Assembly: GCA_028285085.1 (NCBI GenBank)
Contig: JANQQI010000046.1
Location: 1-64,000 of the forward strand
Length of the DNA: 64,000 bases
Direction of reading: 5' to 3'
Source: Saprospiraceae bacterium
GTDB lineage: Bacteria; Bacteroidota; Bacteroidia; Chitinophagales; Saprospiraceae
The position numbers were made by a program, and so were the translations under genes. Numbering within the stretch: position 1 is the first letter of the stretch; each line of letters starts with the position of its first letter. Of the stretch, positions 51,959-60,921 are shown piece after piece. The notes under the pieces were generated by a model. It saw only the letters and a list, made by a program, of their open reading frames with translations, searched no databases and had not been told where the DNA came from.

Positions 51959-53075
51959 AGTCAAGGCTTTGATAGACCTGCAAAAGTACTTTTTCTTGCT
52001 CTTCCCATCGATATTTAGCGACTGCCTGGCGTGCGTGAGCACGGTAGCTATCCAGGCCACGCGTTTCGATGGTCTTGATGGCGCCGAAAATTTCCGCCGG
52101 GCTATCGTCATTGAGCACTACGCCCAGCTCATCGGTTACGATGGTTTTCGGTCCCTCCAAATTAGATGAAATCACTGGTAAGCCACTCATAATATATTCA
52201 AATAGCTTATTGCCAATGGTCAAGTCGTGACTTCTGTTTGTATTTTGAACGAGATAGATGCCGATATCCGCACAGCAAGTATAGCGCAGTAAATCCGTCA
52301 CGGGTACGCCCTCGTGAATGAAAATTTTACTCGATTGAGCATGTTCTTTTTGGAGCTGTTCGGTGTAAACCCCGTAGCCCATGAGGACTAAAACATAGCG
52401 CTCGGGATAAGATAGAAAAGCTTCAACCAGTTGCTCAATCCCGCGGTTCGGTTTTAAGCCACCTTGGTAAAGGACAATGATTTGGTCGTCGCGGATAGGG
52501 AATCTTTTCCTAAAAATATCGGTGGATACCGGATGTTGCTCGACTGGGCAATTCATTACGACTTTTGGCTTTTCGATGCTGTACTCTTCCACATAAGCGT
52601 CGGCAATTAAATCGGTAACCGTAATCATCCGATCGGCTTGTCTAATACAAAGCTTTTCGAGGCGCCGCACAAGGTTTCCAAAACCGGAGCCAACATTTTT
52701 GTCAAATTCTAACTCGTGGGCGTCATAAACAATTTTGACCTTTCGATTGAAAAGTTTTTTAATGATAACGGCCAAAGGAAGAGGAAGGACATCGTTGGCG
52801 TGAATAATGTCGACCGATCGATATTTTTTTATAATAATAAATAATAACTCTATCCACTTCAAAATTTGCACGGGTCGCCATTTTGACCAATTCCGACTAC
52901 GCAGTGCAATCCGATGAACTGCTACTCCCGCCATTTCTTCGTGTTCGGCTAGTCCGTCTTCGTGCAACGCTACTACCTGAACGTCATAGCCCGCTCTTTG
53001 CAGAGACTGGCAGGTTTTGAGCACACGAGCATCGTGCAAAAAGTTGTTGAGAACTATAGAAGCGACACGTTTCAT
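51951..53075 (-). CDS. Family 4 glycosyltransferase
   Basis: A 374-residue GT-B enzyme. The N-terminal domain has VASIVLNNFLHDARVLK, IIHANDVLPLPLAV and IVYDAHELEFDKNVGS. The C-terminal domain contains VLYQGGLKPNRGIEQLVEAF and the EX7E region KLFEYIMSGLPVISSNLEGP. The start overlaps the stop of the flippase gene by 4 bp (ATGA) and the stop overlaps the next glycosyltransferase by 8 bp, so translation of the three is likely coupled. The sugar and linkage are unknown. Confidence 0.9.
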   Translation of the reverse strand: MKRVASIVLNNFLHDARVLKTCQSLQRAGYDVQVVALHEDGLAEHEEMAGVAVHRIALRSRNWSKWRPVQILKWIELLFIIIKKYRSVDIIHANDVLPLPLAVIIKKLFNRKVKIVYDAHELEFDKNVGSGFGNLVRRLEKLCIRQADRMITVTDLIADAYVEEYSIEKPKVVMNCPVEQHPVSTDIFRKRFPIRDDQIIVLYQGGLKPNRGIEQLVEAFLSYPERYVLVLMGYGVYTEQLQKEHAQSSKIFIHEGVPVTDLLRYTCCADIGIYLVQNTNRSHDLTIGNKLFEYIMSGLPVISSNLEGPKTIVTDELGVVLNDDSPAEIFGAIKTIETRGLDSYRAHARQAVAKYRWEEQEKVLLQVYQSLDYA

Positions 53076-54322
53076 TTATTGACAATTCTGAGCAATACGA
53101 TGAGGATCAAAATGTAAGCAATACCGTAGGCTGCAGCCAGCAAATAGATGAGTGCGCCTTCGTCCGCGAAAATAGTATATCCCAGCAGAAAGGCCAAAAG
53201 TACCAGAACCAGAAGTGTAAACTGCATGGCGGAATACCAGCGGGTTTGCTCACTAAGATAGAGGATAGAGGTGAGCGGAGACACGATAAATTGTAAATAT
53301 AGCGGTAGGGCAAAAATACGGGCATATTCCCCCGCGATTCGCCATTCTTCACTGAAAACCCAAGCGAAAAGATCGGGTGCGATAAGAAATAATATGCCAA
53401 ATGGCAAAATGGCCAAGAGCGATAGTCGGCGCAGGGTTTGAAAAAATATAGCGCGGCAATGGCCAAATTGTTGGTATTCCTCGGCGGCCTTTTGCTTGAA
53501 AACCTCACCAAATGAGCGGCCGACCACTTGAACTGGCAAACGCACAATGCGATTCATAAAGCCAAAAAGACCCGCCATGCTAGCGGAAAAGAGGGTGTTA
53601 AGCAAAATGGCGGGCAACTGCTGCGAAGCGACATTGGCAAGTCCGCCCGCGACAACGTTCCGCGGAAAGTGGGCGAAGCGTTGCATTTGTTGCTGAATCT
53701 CCGTGCGGGTGGGCATTGCCAACTGCCTACGATCCACCCGCCAAAAGTGCCACAAATGATGCAACAGCGCCGTGAATTGAGCAATAACGGTACCTAAGAT
53801 TAAGCCCCCGGTGCCCCATTGCCATTGACCAAAAAGCGTCCGACTGCCCGCATTGCTACTGGCGAGTACGACCTTGTTCGTCGTAATCCGGCCGAAGCGC
53901 TTGTGGCGATTTTGCCAGACATTGAGGGTGGCCAGTAAGCCTTGCAGCCAAATCGCGAGCGGTAGCCAGTATAGCCAGGGGCCGATGTCGGGGGAGCCTA
54001 AAAGCTGACTAATTTCAGGATTCAACCACCAAACAATCACCAAGATCAATAATGAAAAGCTGGTACTTAAAAGTGCAGCGCCAGCAACGAGGGAATAGGC
54101 ATCTTGCTCACGCTCGGGAATGAGAACTGCCATTTCGTATCGTCCGGTAGAGGGCACTAGCAAAATAGCGGTTAGCGCGGAAAAGAGATAGAGCAAGCCA
54201 AAATCATCAGGACTATACAATCGGGAAAGAATAGGGGAGATACCAATTGTAATGGCTTGGGCTAGTCCCGTGCCTCCGATGACTTTTATGACATTTCGAC
54301 TAAACTCGCTTTGCCCTTGCAT
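53072..54322 (-). CDS. Polysaccharide flippase (Wzx/MVF-superfamily, oligosaccharide repeat-unit translocase)
   Basis: A 416-residue membrane protein with about twelve hydrophobic segments. It begins SEFSRNVIKVIGGTGLAQAI, then SPILSRLYSPDDFGLLY, the typical Wzx/polysaccharide-biosynthesis-protein N-terminus. It should flip lipid-linked oligosaccharide across the inner membrane for polymerisation. I chose ATG 54322 (MQGQSEF): a consensus -7 box (TATCTTTGC, 54327-54335) lies immediately upstream, so longer reading frames to 54349 or 54442 would place the promoter within the gene. The mRNA may then be nearly leaderless. It heads the operon with two GT4 genes. Confidence 0.88.
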   Translation of the reverse strand: MQGQSEFSRNVIKVIGGTGLAQAITIGISPILSRLYSPDDFGLLYLFSALTAILLVPSTGRYEMAVLIPEREQDAYSLVAGAALLSTSFSLLILVIVWWLNPEISQLLGSPDIGPWLYWLPLAIWLQGLLATLNVWQNRHKRFGRITTNKVVLASSNAGSRTLFGQWQWGTGGLILGTVIAQFTALLHHLWHFWRVDRRQLAMPTRTEIQQQMQRFAHFPRNVVAGGLANVASQQLPAILLNTLFSASMAGLFGFMNRIVRLPVQVVGRSFGEVFKQKAAEEYQQFGHCRAIFFQTLRRLSLLAILPFGILFLIAPDLFAWVFSEEWRIAGEYARIFALPLYLQFIVSPLTSILYLSEQTRWYSAMQFTLLVLVLLAFLLGYTIFADEGALIYLLAAAYGIAYILILIVLLRIVNK

Positions 54323-54326
54323 GCGC

Positions 54327-54335
54327 GCAAAGATA
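54327..54335 (-). promoter_or_regulatory. -7 element for the flippase/GT4 operon, near-leaderless
   Basis: TATCTTTGC on the minus strand, a perfect TAnnTTTG box, four bases before the ATG at 54322. Transcription would begin at or within a few bases of the start codon. The base 19-21 upstream is A-rich, with no TTTG, so strength is uncertain. Confidence 0.5.
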
Positions 54336-54501
54336 CGTAATGCTCGCATCGCTTTTTTGTTTAATTTGGGGTTTTTAGCTAATTTGCCGTGCGATAAAAC
54401 GACACATTTTCCAGACAATAATTTGAACCCAAAAGGCCTCACACCACGTCAAATGTGCCGTTCAATTTTTCCAAAACTTCATTAACCCGCATTTTCTGAA
54501 G

Positions 54502-55560
54502 ATGATCAAACCCCTATCTGTTCTCGTCTTAATAATGGGCTTAATGGCTTGTGGTACCGAGACCGCACCGCCCAGTATCAGTCCCCAGTATGTGCAGCTA
54601 GAAGGGAAAACAATGGGGACAACTTACCACATCACTTATCAGGATAGCCTTTCGCGCAATTTGCAAGCTGAAATTGATTCACTTTTGGTGGAGATCAACC
54701 AAAGTGTATCCACTTATATCGATACTTCATTCATCTCTCAGTTTAATCAATCGCCGGAGGGTACGGTCTTGTCGCCTCAGTCGACTTTGGCAAAGCATTT
54801 TTGGGAAAATTTTGATTGTTCCAAACAAGTGTATCAGCAAAGTGAAGGTTATTTCGATGTGTCGATCATGCCTTTGGTGAATTATTGGGGATTCGGTTAT
54901 ACGGAAAAGCGCGCGGTTGAGCAAGTGGATAGCATGCGCATTGACTCGATGATGCAATTTGTAGGGATGGAAAAGGTATTGTCTGAACCCCTTGCGGATG
55001 GAGAACTGCGACTCACCAAAACGCATCCTGGCCTTCAATTTGACTTCAGTGCGCTGGCGAAGGGCTATGGCATTGATGCGGTTGGTCGATTGCTAGAAGC
55101 TAAGGGGATAAAAAATTATTTGGTGGAAATTGGGGGAGAGGCGCGTGCGCGGGGAATCAATAAGCGTGGTACGGCCTGGCAATTAGGGATCAATGAACCA
55201 CGCGCGGATGCTGCGGTGGATGACTTCCGGGTAGTGGCTAGTTTGTCGAACCAATCGATGGCCACATCTGGGAATTATCGCAATTATTATGTAGTAGATG
55301 GCGTCGCCTACGCCCATACCATTAATGCTAAAACTGGTTACCCGGAGATCAATACCTTACTTGGCGCTACGGTATTTGCACCAAATTGTATGCTTGCCGA
55401 TGCTTACGCCACGGCTTGTATGACCTTAGGGCCGGATCGCGCTTTTGCCATGATTGAAAAAAATCCGAATTTGGAGGCCTTTTTCTTTTATAGCACAGAG
55501 GATGGAACGGTCGCTTCATTAATGACGGATGGCGCCAGAGCGTGGATTGACGAGTTGTAA
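54502..55560 (+). CDS. apbE: FAD:protein FMN transferase, lipoprotein
   Basis: Attaches FMN covalently to Thr residues of periplasmic or membrane flavoproteins such as Nqr/Rnf subunits, using FAD. The 352-residue protein has a lipobox LMACG (Cys17) and the ApbE landmarks: MGTTYHITY, VNQSVSTYIDTS-type (INQSVSTYIDTSFISQFN), YFDVSIMPLVNYWGF, FDFSALAKGYGID, ATSGNYRNYYVVDG, AHTINAKTGYP and MLADAYATACM, the metal/FAD-binding set. No target flavoprotein is encoded in the window. Confidence 0.95.
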   Translation: MIKPLSVLVLIMGLMACGTETAPPSISPQYVQLEGKTMGTTYHITYQDSLSRNLQAEIDSLLVEINQSVSTYIDTSFISQFNQSPEGTVLSPQSTLAKHFWENFDCSKQVYQQSEGYFDVSIMPLVNYWGFGYTEKRAVEQVDSMRIDSMMQFVGMEKVLSEPLADGELRLTKTHPGLQFDFSALAKGYGIDAVGRLLEAKGIKNYLVEIGGEARARGINKRGTAWQLGINEPRADAAVDDFRVVASLSNQSMATSGNYRNYYVVDGVAYAHTINAKTGYPEINTLLGATVFAPNCMLADAYATACMTLGPDRAFAMIEKNPNLEAFFFYSTEDGTVASLMTDGARAWIDEL

Positions 55561-55638
55561 TCATTTAAAATTCTAAACATAGAGACCTCAGAAACAAATA
55601 ACCTTTTAACCAACACCAACCCATTCATCCCGTAAACT

Positions 55639-56457
55639 ATGACTTTTAACCTAGACAGAGACCTTTGTTTTTTTGATATAGAAGCGACTGGACTAAATGT
55701 GATCCGTGATCGTATCGTTCAGATTGCCATCATCAAGTATTTCAAAAATGGAAAAGCGCCGGAAGAACTATCCATGTTAATCAATCCGGGCATTCCGATT
55801 AGTGAAGAAGCAATGCAGGTGCATGGGATTCAACCCAAGGATTTAGCGAATAAGCCAACTTTCCAGCAAGTGGCGCAAAAGCTATACGACTTCATTGGTA
55901 ATGCAGATATGGCGGGCTACAATTCTAATCGCTTTGACCTCCCATTGTTGATGGAGGAATTTGCCCGGGTGGGTATCGACTTTGATGTGTCGCGGCGGCG
56001 CAGCCTCGATGTTCAACGTATTTTCTACAAAATGGAGCCGCGTACCCTGCGCGCCGCTCTTAAATTCTATAGCGGACAGGAGCTGGTGGATGCCCACGAT
56101 GCCCTGGCCGATGTGCGGGCCACTATTGCTGTATTCGAGGGACAATTGAAACGTTACGAAAACGTTGATATAGAAGATGAAGACGGCAATGTGCAGAAAA
56201 ATCCGGTGCGCAATGATATGCAAGCCATCCACGATTTTACCAACGATCTTAAAACGTTGGATGCCACGCAGCGCCTCAAGTTGAATACCGAAGGCGTTCC
56301 TGTTTTTAACTTTGGTAAATACATGGGGCAGCCCGTAGCGGAAGTGCTCAGTCGAGATAAACAGTATTACAACTGGATGCTCAATAAAGAGTTTTCTACA
56401 CAAGTGAAGCAGATTATTAAAAAATTGGTGAAAGAACATGAGAAGAATAAGGGCTAA
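55639..56457 (+). CDS. DnaQ-like 3'-5' exonuclease
   Basis: A DEDDh-type exonuclease of 272 residues. Exo I is FDIEATGL (about 13-20), Exo II YNSNRFDLPLL (about 94-104) and Exo III HDALADVRAT (about 153-162), so all catalytic acids are present. The C-terminal part (about 215-272) with FNFGKYMGQPVAEVL resembles the small domain found in exonuclease-X-type proteins. It may process single-stranded DNA ends or act in proofreading; the partner is unknown. It overlaps the next gene by 20 bp. Confidence 0.9.
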   Translation: MTFNLDRDLCFFDIEATGLNVIRDRIVQIAIIKYFKNGKAPEELSMLINPGIPISEEAMQVHGIQPKDLANKPTFQQVAQKLYDFIGNADMAGYNSNRFDLPLLMEEFARVGIDFDVSRRRSLDVQRIFYKMEPRTLRAALKFYSGQELVDAHDALADVRATIAVFEGQLKRYENVDIEDEDGNVQKNPVRNDMQAIHDFTNDLKTLDATQRLKLNTEGVPVFNFGKYMGQPVAEVLSRDKQYYNWMLNKEFSTQVKQIIKKLVKEHEKNKG

Positions 56458-57265
56458 GCGTTGGGTGATTTTGTTGTTGTGGGGAGGCCTGAGCTTTGTA
56501 GGATGTAAAGATCCAGTGGAAGGTTGCCGCGATGTGGATGCCACAAACTATGATGTGTCTGCCGATGAAAGCTGTGAGGATTGTTGTACTTATCCAACGG
56601 CGACGCTCGCCGTTTCCCATTTGTTTGATACCCTCGTATTAAGCTATAGTGATGTCTATCCCTTAGCTACGGGCGACGGAAAATTCACTAAATTAAGCTT
56701 CTATCTTTCCAACTTTCAATTTGTAATGGGGGGGGAACGTTTACAGCTGCTGGACGATGCCATCCAATTAGCTACCAGTAATGGGACACAAACTTTTGTT
56801 GATGACTTCGTCCTTATCAGCCGCGATATTCAAACTTTGCGTTATGAACTTGGCAGATTTTCGGAATTCGGTACGATGGATTCATTGTGCTTCTCCCTTG
56901 GCCTTTCCGAAACTGCTAATCTAGTGCTACCCGATGCCGCACCGGAGGATCATCCGCTGGCGCGACAGGATGACACCATGTACACAGAAAGCGTGGGCTA
57001 CATTTTCCATAAACTGGGCGTTATCCCCGATACGACCACGATTTCGGACACGCTACGCTATGAATTAGCGGGGGTAAGCCAGGGGGTTGAAATATGTTTG
57101 CCTTACAATCAGCTAGTTAGCCGAGGCTTCGATCTGGAGATCCCGCTTAACATTGATTACGCCACTTGGCTGTCGGGCATAGATTTTGTGGCAAGTACAG
57201 AAGTAACGGTATTAGATAGTATTGTCACTAATGCTACAAAAGCGTTTTCTATCGATCAGGAATGA
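56438..57265 (+). CDS. MbnP-like lipoprotein, divergent copy
   Basis: A 275-residue lipoprotein (lipobox LSFVGC, Cys23). After a Cys-rich segment (Cys30, Cys46, Cys49, Cys50; CRDVDATNYDVSADESCE) there is a beta-rich domain collinear with the MbnP-like family: FTKLSFYLSNFQFV (about 83-96), a long central part, and the VGYIFHKLG segment (about 186-194). In the neighbouring paralogue this last region carries WSGW; here it reads MYTESVGYIFHKL with no Trp. It overlaps the exonuclease gene by 20 bp, suggesting coupled translation, and is followed 179 bp later by the canonical paralogue. The MbnP label is from the shared architecture and is moderately sure. Confidence 0.7.
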   Translation: MRRIRAKRWVILLLWGGLSFVGCKDPVEGCRDVDATNYDVSADESCEDCCTYPTATLAVSHLFDTLVLSYSDVYPLATGDGKFTKLSFYLSNFQFVMGGERLQLLDDAIQLATSNGTQTFVDDFVLISRDIQTLRYELGRFSEFGTMDSLCFSLGLSETANLVLPDAAPEDHPLARQDDTMYTESVGYIFHKLGVIPDTTTISDTLRYELAGVSQGVEICLPYNQLVSRGFDLEIPLNIDYATWLSGIDFVASTEVTVLDSIVTNATKAFSIDQE

Positions 57266-57444
57266 GGCTTTATTTGTAATTTTAGAACAATGCAATTTGC
57301 TGTTGCGTTTCCACTTTAATACCCACATTGTAATTCGTTCGAAAAGACAAAGGTAGATTTCGTATCTCCTTGATTTGACACTTACCCTACAGAACTTTTT
57401 GTAACTGAATTTTTCAAAACTTGCATTAAAAGTTAGAAACAATC

Positions 57445-58272
57445 ATGCGAAAATTACTCTATCTCTTACCGCTCAGTTTACTGTTCTTTGTAACTGCCTG
57501 TGGCGACGATGATGTTCAGGCCGAAGAAACGGCTGAGGTTAATCTGAACTTCAAAGCAACCTACGACGGAGATGATTTTTATACCGAAAACATCTACAAA
57601 CTATTCGAAGGTGTGGATGATACGGATATCAAGTTCTCTACTTTTGATTTCTTTATCGGGAACGTTTCTTTAATTAAGAACGTGGGTGAAGAATTTGAAG
57701 AAACGGAGTTGCTCGAAATCGATTTTGTAAGCCTAAGTTTCGATCCAGGACAAGCTGCGCAAGCAGAAGCAGGTGTAACGATTCAAGGCCGTAAGGTTCC
57801 CGCTGGAACCTACGATGGGATAAAGATTGGTTTTGGTGTGCCCGCTGATCTGAACCGAACTTCTCCTAGTGAGTATGGCTCGGGGGATGTGTTGTCTAAA
57901 ACTAGTCACTATTGGAGTGGTTGGGACAGCTACATTTTCGCCAAGTTGGAAGGACTTGCGGATCATAATGGAAACGGTGTTTTCGAAACCAGTGGTGTAG
58001 AAGAAGGCTTTACTTATCACATGGGAACAGATGAGACCTTTACCGAGCGGACGATCTTTCAAACCATTACGCTTGAAGTAGATGAGGAGCGAACCGTCAA
58101 TCTCAACCTGGATGTACGCAAATTATTCCGTATGACCCTGAGCGAATACGATCAGGATGATAACGACCTGCTCGACGTTGAAGACTTCCCGGGCACGCAC
58201 ACTGATGCTGAATTGCAAATCAATAAAACAATGATGAATAACTTCTCGGATGCGGTGTCGCTCCAGGAGTAG
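57445..58272 (+). CDS. MbnP-like lipoprotein with conserved Trp pair
   Basis: A 275-residue lipoprotein (lipobox FVTACG, Cys19). Its core follows the MbnP family pattern: VNLNFKATYDGDDF (about 32-45), KFSTFDFFIGNVSLI (about 63-77), GTYDGIKIGFGVP (about 121-133) and HYWSGWDSYIFAKLEG (about 155-170, with Trp157 and Trp160). ADHNGNGVFETSG and YHMGTD (His192) follow. In methanobactin operons MbnP is a copper-binding partner of the di-haem enzyme MbnH, which converts a Trp of MbnP to kynurenine. A di-haem gene starts 14 bp downstream, so this pair is likely a functional MbnP/MbnH analogue. Confidence 0.8.
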   Translation: MRKLLYLLPLSLLFFVTACGDDDVQAEETAEVNLNFKATYDGDDFYTENIYKLFEGVDDTDIKFSTFDFFIGNVSLIKNVGEEFEETELLEIDFVSLSFDPGQAAQAEAGVTIQGRKVPAGTYDGIKIGFGVPADLNRTSPSEYGSGDVLSKTSHYWSGWDSYIFAKLEGLADHNGNGVFETSGVEEGFTYHMGTDETFTERTIFQTITLEVDEERTVNLNLDVRKLFRMTLSEYDQDDNDLLDVEDFPGTHTDAELQINKTMMNNFSDAVSLQE

Positions 58273-58286
58273 AAGTATATTTTACA

Positions 58287-59363
58287 ATGAAGGAATTGAA
58301 TACAGCCCTGGTAGTTACTTTACTACTGGGGTTGTTAGTACAATGTAGTACCACGCCACTAGACCGGGATTTATCCCATCTGCCCTATACGCCGGAGCCT
58401 TATGAGGTAAAAGTGCCGGAAGGCTTTCCACGTTTGGAAGTGCCCGAGGATAATCCGATCACTAAAGCAGGGGTCGCGTTAGGGCAAAAGCTGTTTTTTG
58501 ATCCGATTCTATCGGCGGACAGTACGATGTCTTGTGTGAATTGCCATCTACCGTACTTTGCCCTTACGGATGTAGAGGCGACGAGTGTAGGGATTGATGG
58601 TTTGCGTGGCCGTCGCAGTTCCATGTCTTTGCTCAATGTTGCTTTTTATAATACAGGCTTGTTTTGGGACGGGCGATCACCTAGCTTGGAAGCACAGGCA
58701 CTGGAGCCCGTCGAAGATACATTGGAGTTGCACCACAAGTGGGTAGACTTAGTGCCACAATTGCGCGAGCATGCTGAATATCCAGCGCTGTTTCGCGCCG
58801 CCTTTGGAATTCAGAATACCGCTGAAATTAATAAAGAGCTCGCAGCAAAGGCCATCGCCCAATTTGAGCGGGTTCAGATTAGCGATGGCCGGGCAAAATT
58901 TGATCGGGTGATGCAGGGCGAAGCCACCTTTACGCCCGACGAGGCGGCGGGCTACGATATGTTTTTTGATGTCACCAACGAATTTCCCGACGCCGAATGC
59001 GGGCATTGTCATAACGTGCCTTTGTTTACAACCAACGAATACTTTAATAACGGCATTACAGCCGCCGCCACTCCCGAGGATTTTCCTGATCCGGGGCTGG
59101 GAGGCGTTACCGGCAATCCGTACGATATGGGGAAATTTCGAGCGCCGAGCTTACGCAATATCACCCTGACGGCGCCTTACATGCACGATGGTCGTTTCAA
59201 AACACTGTCTGAAGTGCTGGATCATTATAATCAAGGTGGACAAACCAGCGCTAATGTATCCCCATTAATTCGTCCGCTAAAATTAAGTGAAGTGGAAAAA
59301 AGACAAATAATTGCTTTTTTACACACCTTAACGGATCGTAAATTTGTTAATCATAGAAGATAA
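58287..59363 (+). CDS. Di-haem cytochrome c peroxidase/MauG/MbnH-like lipoprotein, copy 1
   Basis: A 358-residue di-haem protein of the CcpA/MauG superfamily. The lipobox-like LLVQC (Cys20) suggests outer-membrane or periplasmic anchoring. The two c-haem sites are CVNCH (Cys83, Cys86, His87) and CGHCH (Cys238, Cys241, His242). Family landmarks include LGQKLFFDPILSADSTMSC, GRRSSMSLLNVAFY, FWDGR and KFRAPSLRNI-type AYMHDGRF near the C-terminus (APYMHDGRFKTL). It starts 14 bp after the MbnP-like gene. The clustering favours a MauG/MbnH-type oxidase over a peroxide-detoxifying enzyme, but the distinguishing axial residue was not verified. Confidence 0.9.
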   Translation: MKELNTALVVTLLLGLLVQCSTTPLDRDLSHLPYTPEPYEVKVPEGFPRLEVPEDNPITKAGVALGQKLFFDPILSADSTMSCVNCHLPYFALTDVEATSVGIDGLRGRRSSMSLLNVAFYNTGLFWDGRSPSLEAQALEPVEDTLELHHKWVDLVPQLREHAEYPALFRAAFGIQNTAEINKELAAKAIAQFERVQISDGRAKFDRVMQGEATFTPDEAAGYDMFFDVTNEFPDAECGHCHNVPLFTTNEYFNNGITAAATPEDFPDPGLGGVTGNPYDMGKFRAPSLRNITLTAPYMHDGRFKTLSEVLDHYNQGGQTSANVSPLIRPLKLSEVEKRQIIAFLHTLTDRKFVNHRR

Positions 59364-59412
59364 AGTCATTTTACGACGCCTTGATTTATTGAAATCATTC
59401 AAATACAATACT

Positions 59413-60537
59413 ATGCGACAATGGATCATTTTCTTTCTCTTAGTTACAACATTAGCAGCAGTGGGATGTGGTGGCGATGATGATGTTCAAGAGGTGACGG
59501 ATAACGATTTGACGGATATCCCTTATGATCCTAAAACCTATGAAATTATAGTGCCTTGTGATTATCCGGAGATGCCAATCCCGGCGGATAATCCGATGAC
59601 CATTGATGGATTTGAATTAGGGCGCCATCTTTTTTATGACCCTATTCTGTCTGCGGATAGTACCCAATCTTGCTCAAGTTGTCATTTGCCATCGGGTAGC
59701 TTCACCGATAATTTACCGGTTAGCGTGGGTATCGATGGTATCGCCGGGCGTCGCAGCTCGATGTCATTGCTGAATATCGGTTATGTGACACAAGATCTGT
59801 TTTGGGATGGTCGATCAGCGACACTGGAAGAGCAAGCTTTGCTTCCCGTGGAAGATCCGATAGAGCTACATCATTCCTGGCCAGCGGTAGTAGAACAGTT
59901 ACGCCGGCATGAATCCTATCCAGAGATGTTCCGCAAGGCTTTTGGTATTTCGAATACTAACGAGATTACTAAAGAATTGGCGGCGAAAGCACTGGCCCAA
60001 TTTGAACGAGCTCTGGTGAGCAGCGGACAATCTCGCTACGATCGTTGGCGCTGCGAAACGGGATTCTTACTGACGGAGTCCGAAATTAATGGCTTATTGC
60101 TTTACACTAATGAAGATGATGATCACCCCGGATGTACGCACTGCCATTCTCGAGAGGCACAGCTGTTTTCGGATTTCACCATCAAGAATAATGGCTTGGA
60201 TTCAGTTGGCCCAACGGTAGAGGATTTGAATAACTTTATCGATAAGGGATTGGGAGAAGTGACAAATAATGTATTTGATAATGGAAAATTTAGAGTGCCT
60301 TCCTTGAATAATATTGCTATGACTGCGCCCTATATGCACGATGGCCGGTTCAATACCTTAGAAGAAGTCATCGATCATTATAGTTCTGGCGGTAAGACTT
60401 CTTTTAATATTGATCCCAATGTCCATTCCTTTAACTTGACTACCGAGGAAAAAGAAGATTTGATTGAATTCTTGCACACTTTGACGGATACAGAATTTAT
60501 GAATAATCCAGCGTTCCAAAATCCATTTGAGGAGTAG
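59413..60537 (+). CDS. Di-haem cytochrome c peroxidase/MauG/MbnH-like lipoprotein, copy 2
   Basis: A 374-residue paralogue of the preceding gene. The start at 59413 (MRQWIIFFLLVTTLAAVGCGG) gives a clean lipobox (Cys19); an in-frame start at 59344 overlaps the previous gene. The haem sites are CSSCH (Cys87, Cys90, His91) and CTHCH (Cys241, Cys244, His245). Strongly shared motifs are LGRHLFYDPILSADSTQSC, GRRSSMSLLN, LFWDGRSATLEEQALLPVEDP and APYMHDGRFNTLEE. The tandem duplication mirrors the two MbnP-like genes upstream. A terminator follows at 60606. Confidence 0.9.
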   Translation: MRQWIIFFLLVTTLAAVGCGGDDDVQEVTDNDLTDIPYDPKTYEIIVPCDYPEMPIPADNPMTIDGFELGRHLFYDPILSADSTQSCSSCHLPSGSFTDNLPVSVGIDGIAGRRSSMSLLNIGYVTQDLFWDGRSATLEEQALLPVEDPIELHHSWPAVVEQLRRHESYPEMFRKAFGISNTNEITKELAAKALAQFERALVSSGQSRYDRWRCETGFLLTESEINGLLLYTNEDDDHPGCTHCHSREAQLFSDFTIKNNGLDSVGPTVEDLNNFIDKGLGEVTNNVFDNGKFRVPSLNNIAMTAPYMHDGRFNTLEEVIDHYSSGGKTSFNIDPNVHSFNLTTEEKEDLIEFLHTLTDTEFMNNPAFQNPFEE

Positions 60538-60921
60538 ATCTAATTGATGAAAAAAGCCTACGTAGATTCTTGTATGAATCGGGCTTGAAACATAAATTAC
60601 TAGAGTGGCCTACCTTGTTGCAAAGGCAGGCCATTCTTTTTTCCTCTTAATCGTTCAACTTCTGTTTTGGATAGTGTCTGCGTCATCCTTTTGAATAGAA
60701 GAAGTTATAAATTTTAAAAATAAAAATATCAAACTTCCTGGCTCTTCCCGTTTGATTTCGGCACACTAATTGTCTTTTCTCAATTGTGATTCACAAAACC
60801 TGATTAGCTTTTCTTCCCTCTACACTAAGCTTAATCTTTCTCCCCAGTACGATCCCCTCTTCGTTTAATTGCCCCCCGGTAATTGAAATATTTTTTACTG
60901 GCACATTTAACCTTTCCTAAG
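60538..60921 (+). other. Intergenic region before the S8 protease
   Basis: 384 bp. The left end holds a small hairpin (about 60553-60586, AAGCC...GGCTT with GATTC/GAATC) and the terminator at 60606. The right part is AT- and pyrimidine-rich and should contain the protease promoter, but no clear consensus is seen. Confidence 0.5.
60606..60644 (+). terminator. Intrinsic terminator after the di-haem pair
   Basis: TGGCCTACCTT pairs with AAGGCAGGCCA (60606-60616 with 60623-60633; one mismatch), followed by TTCTTTTTT. Confidence 0.85.
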
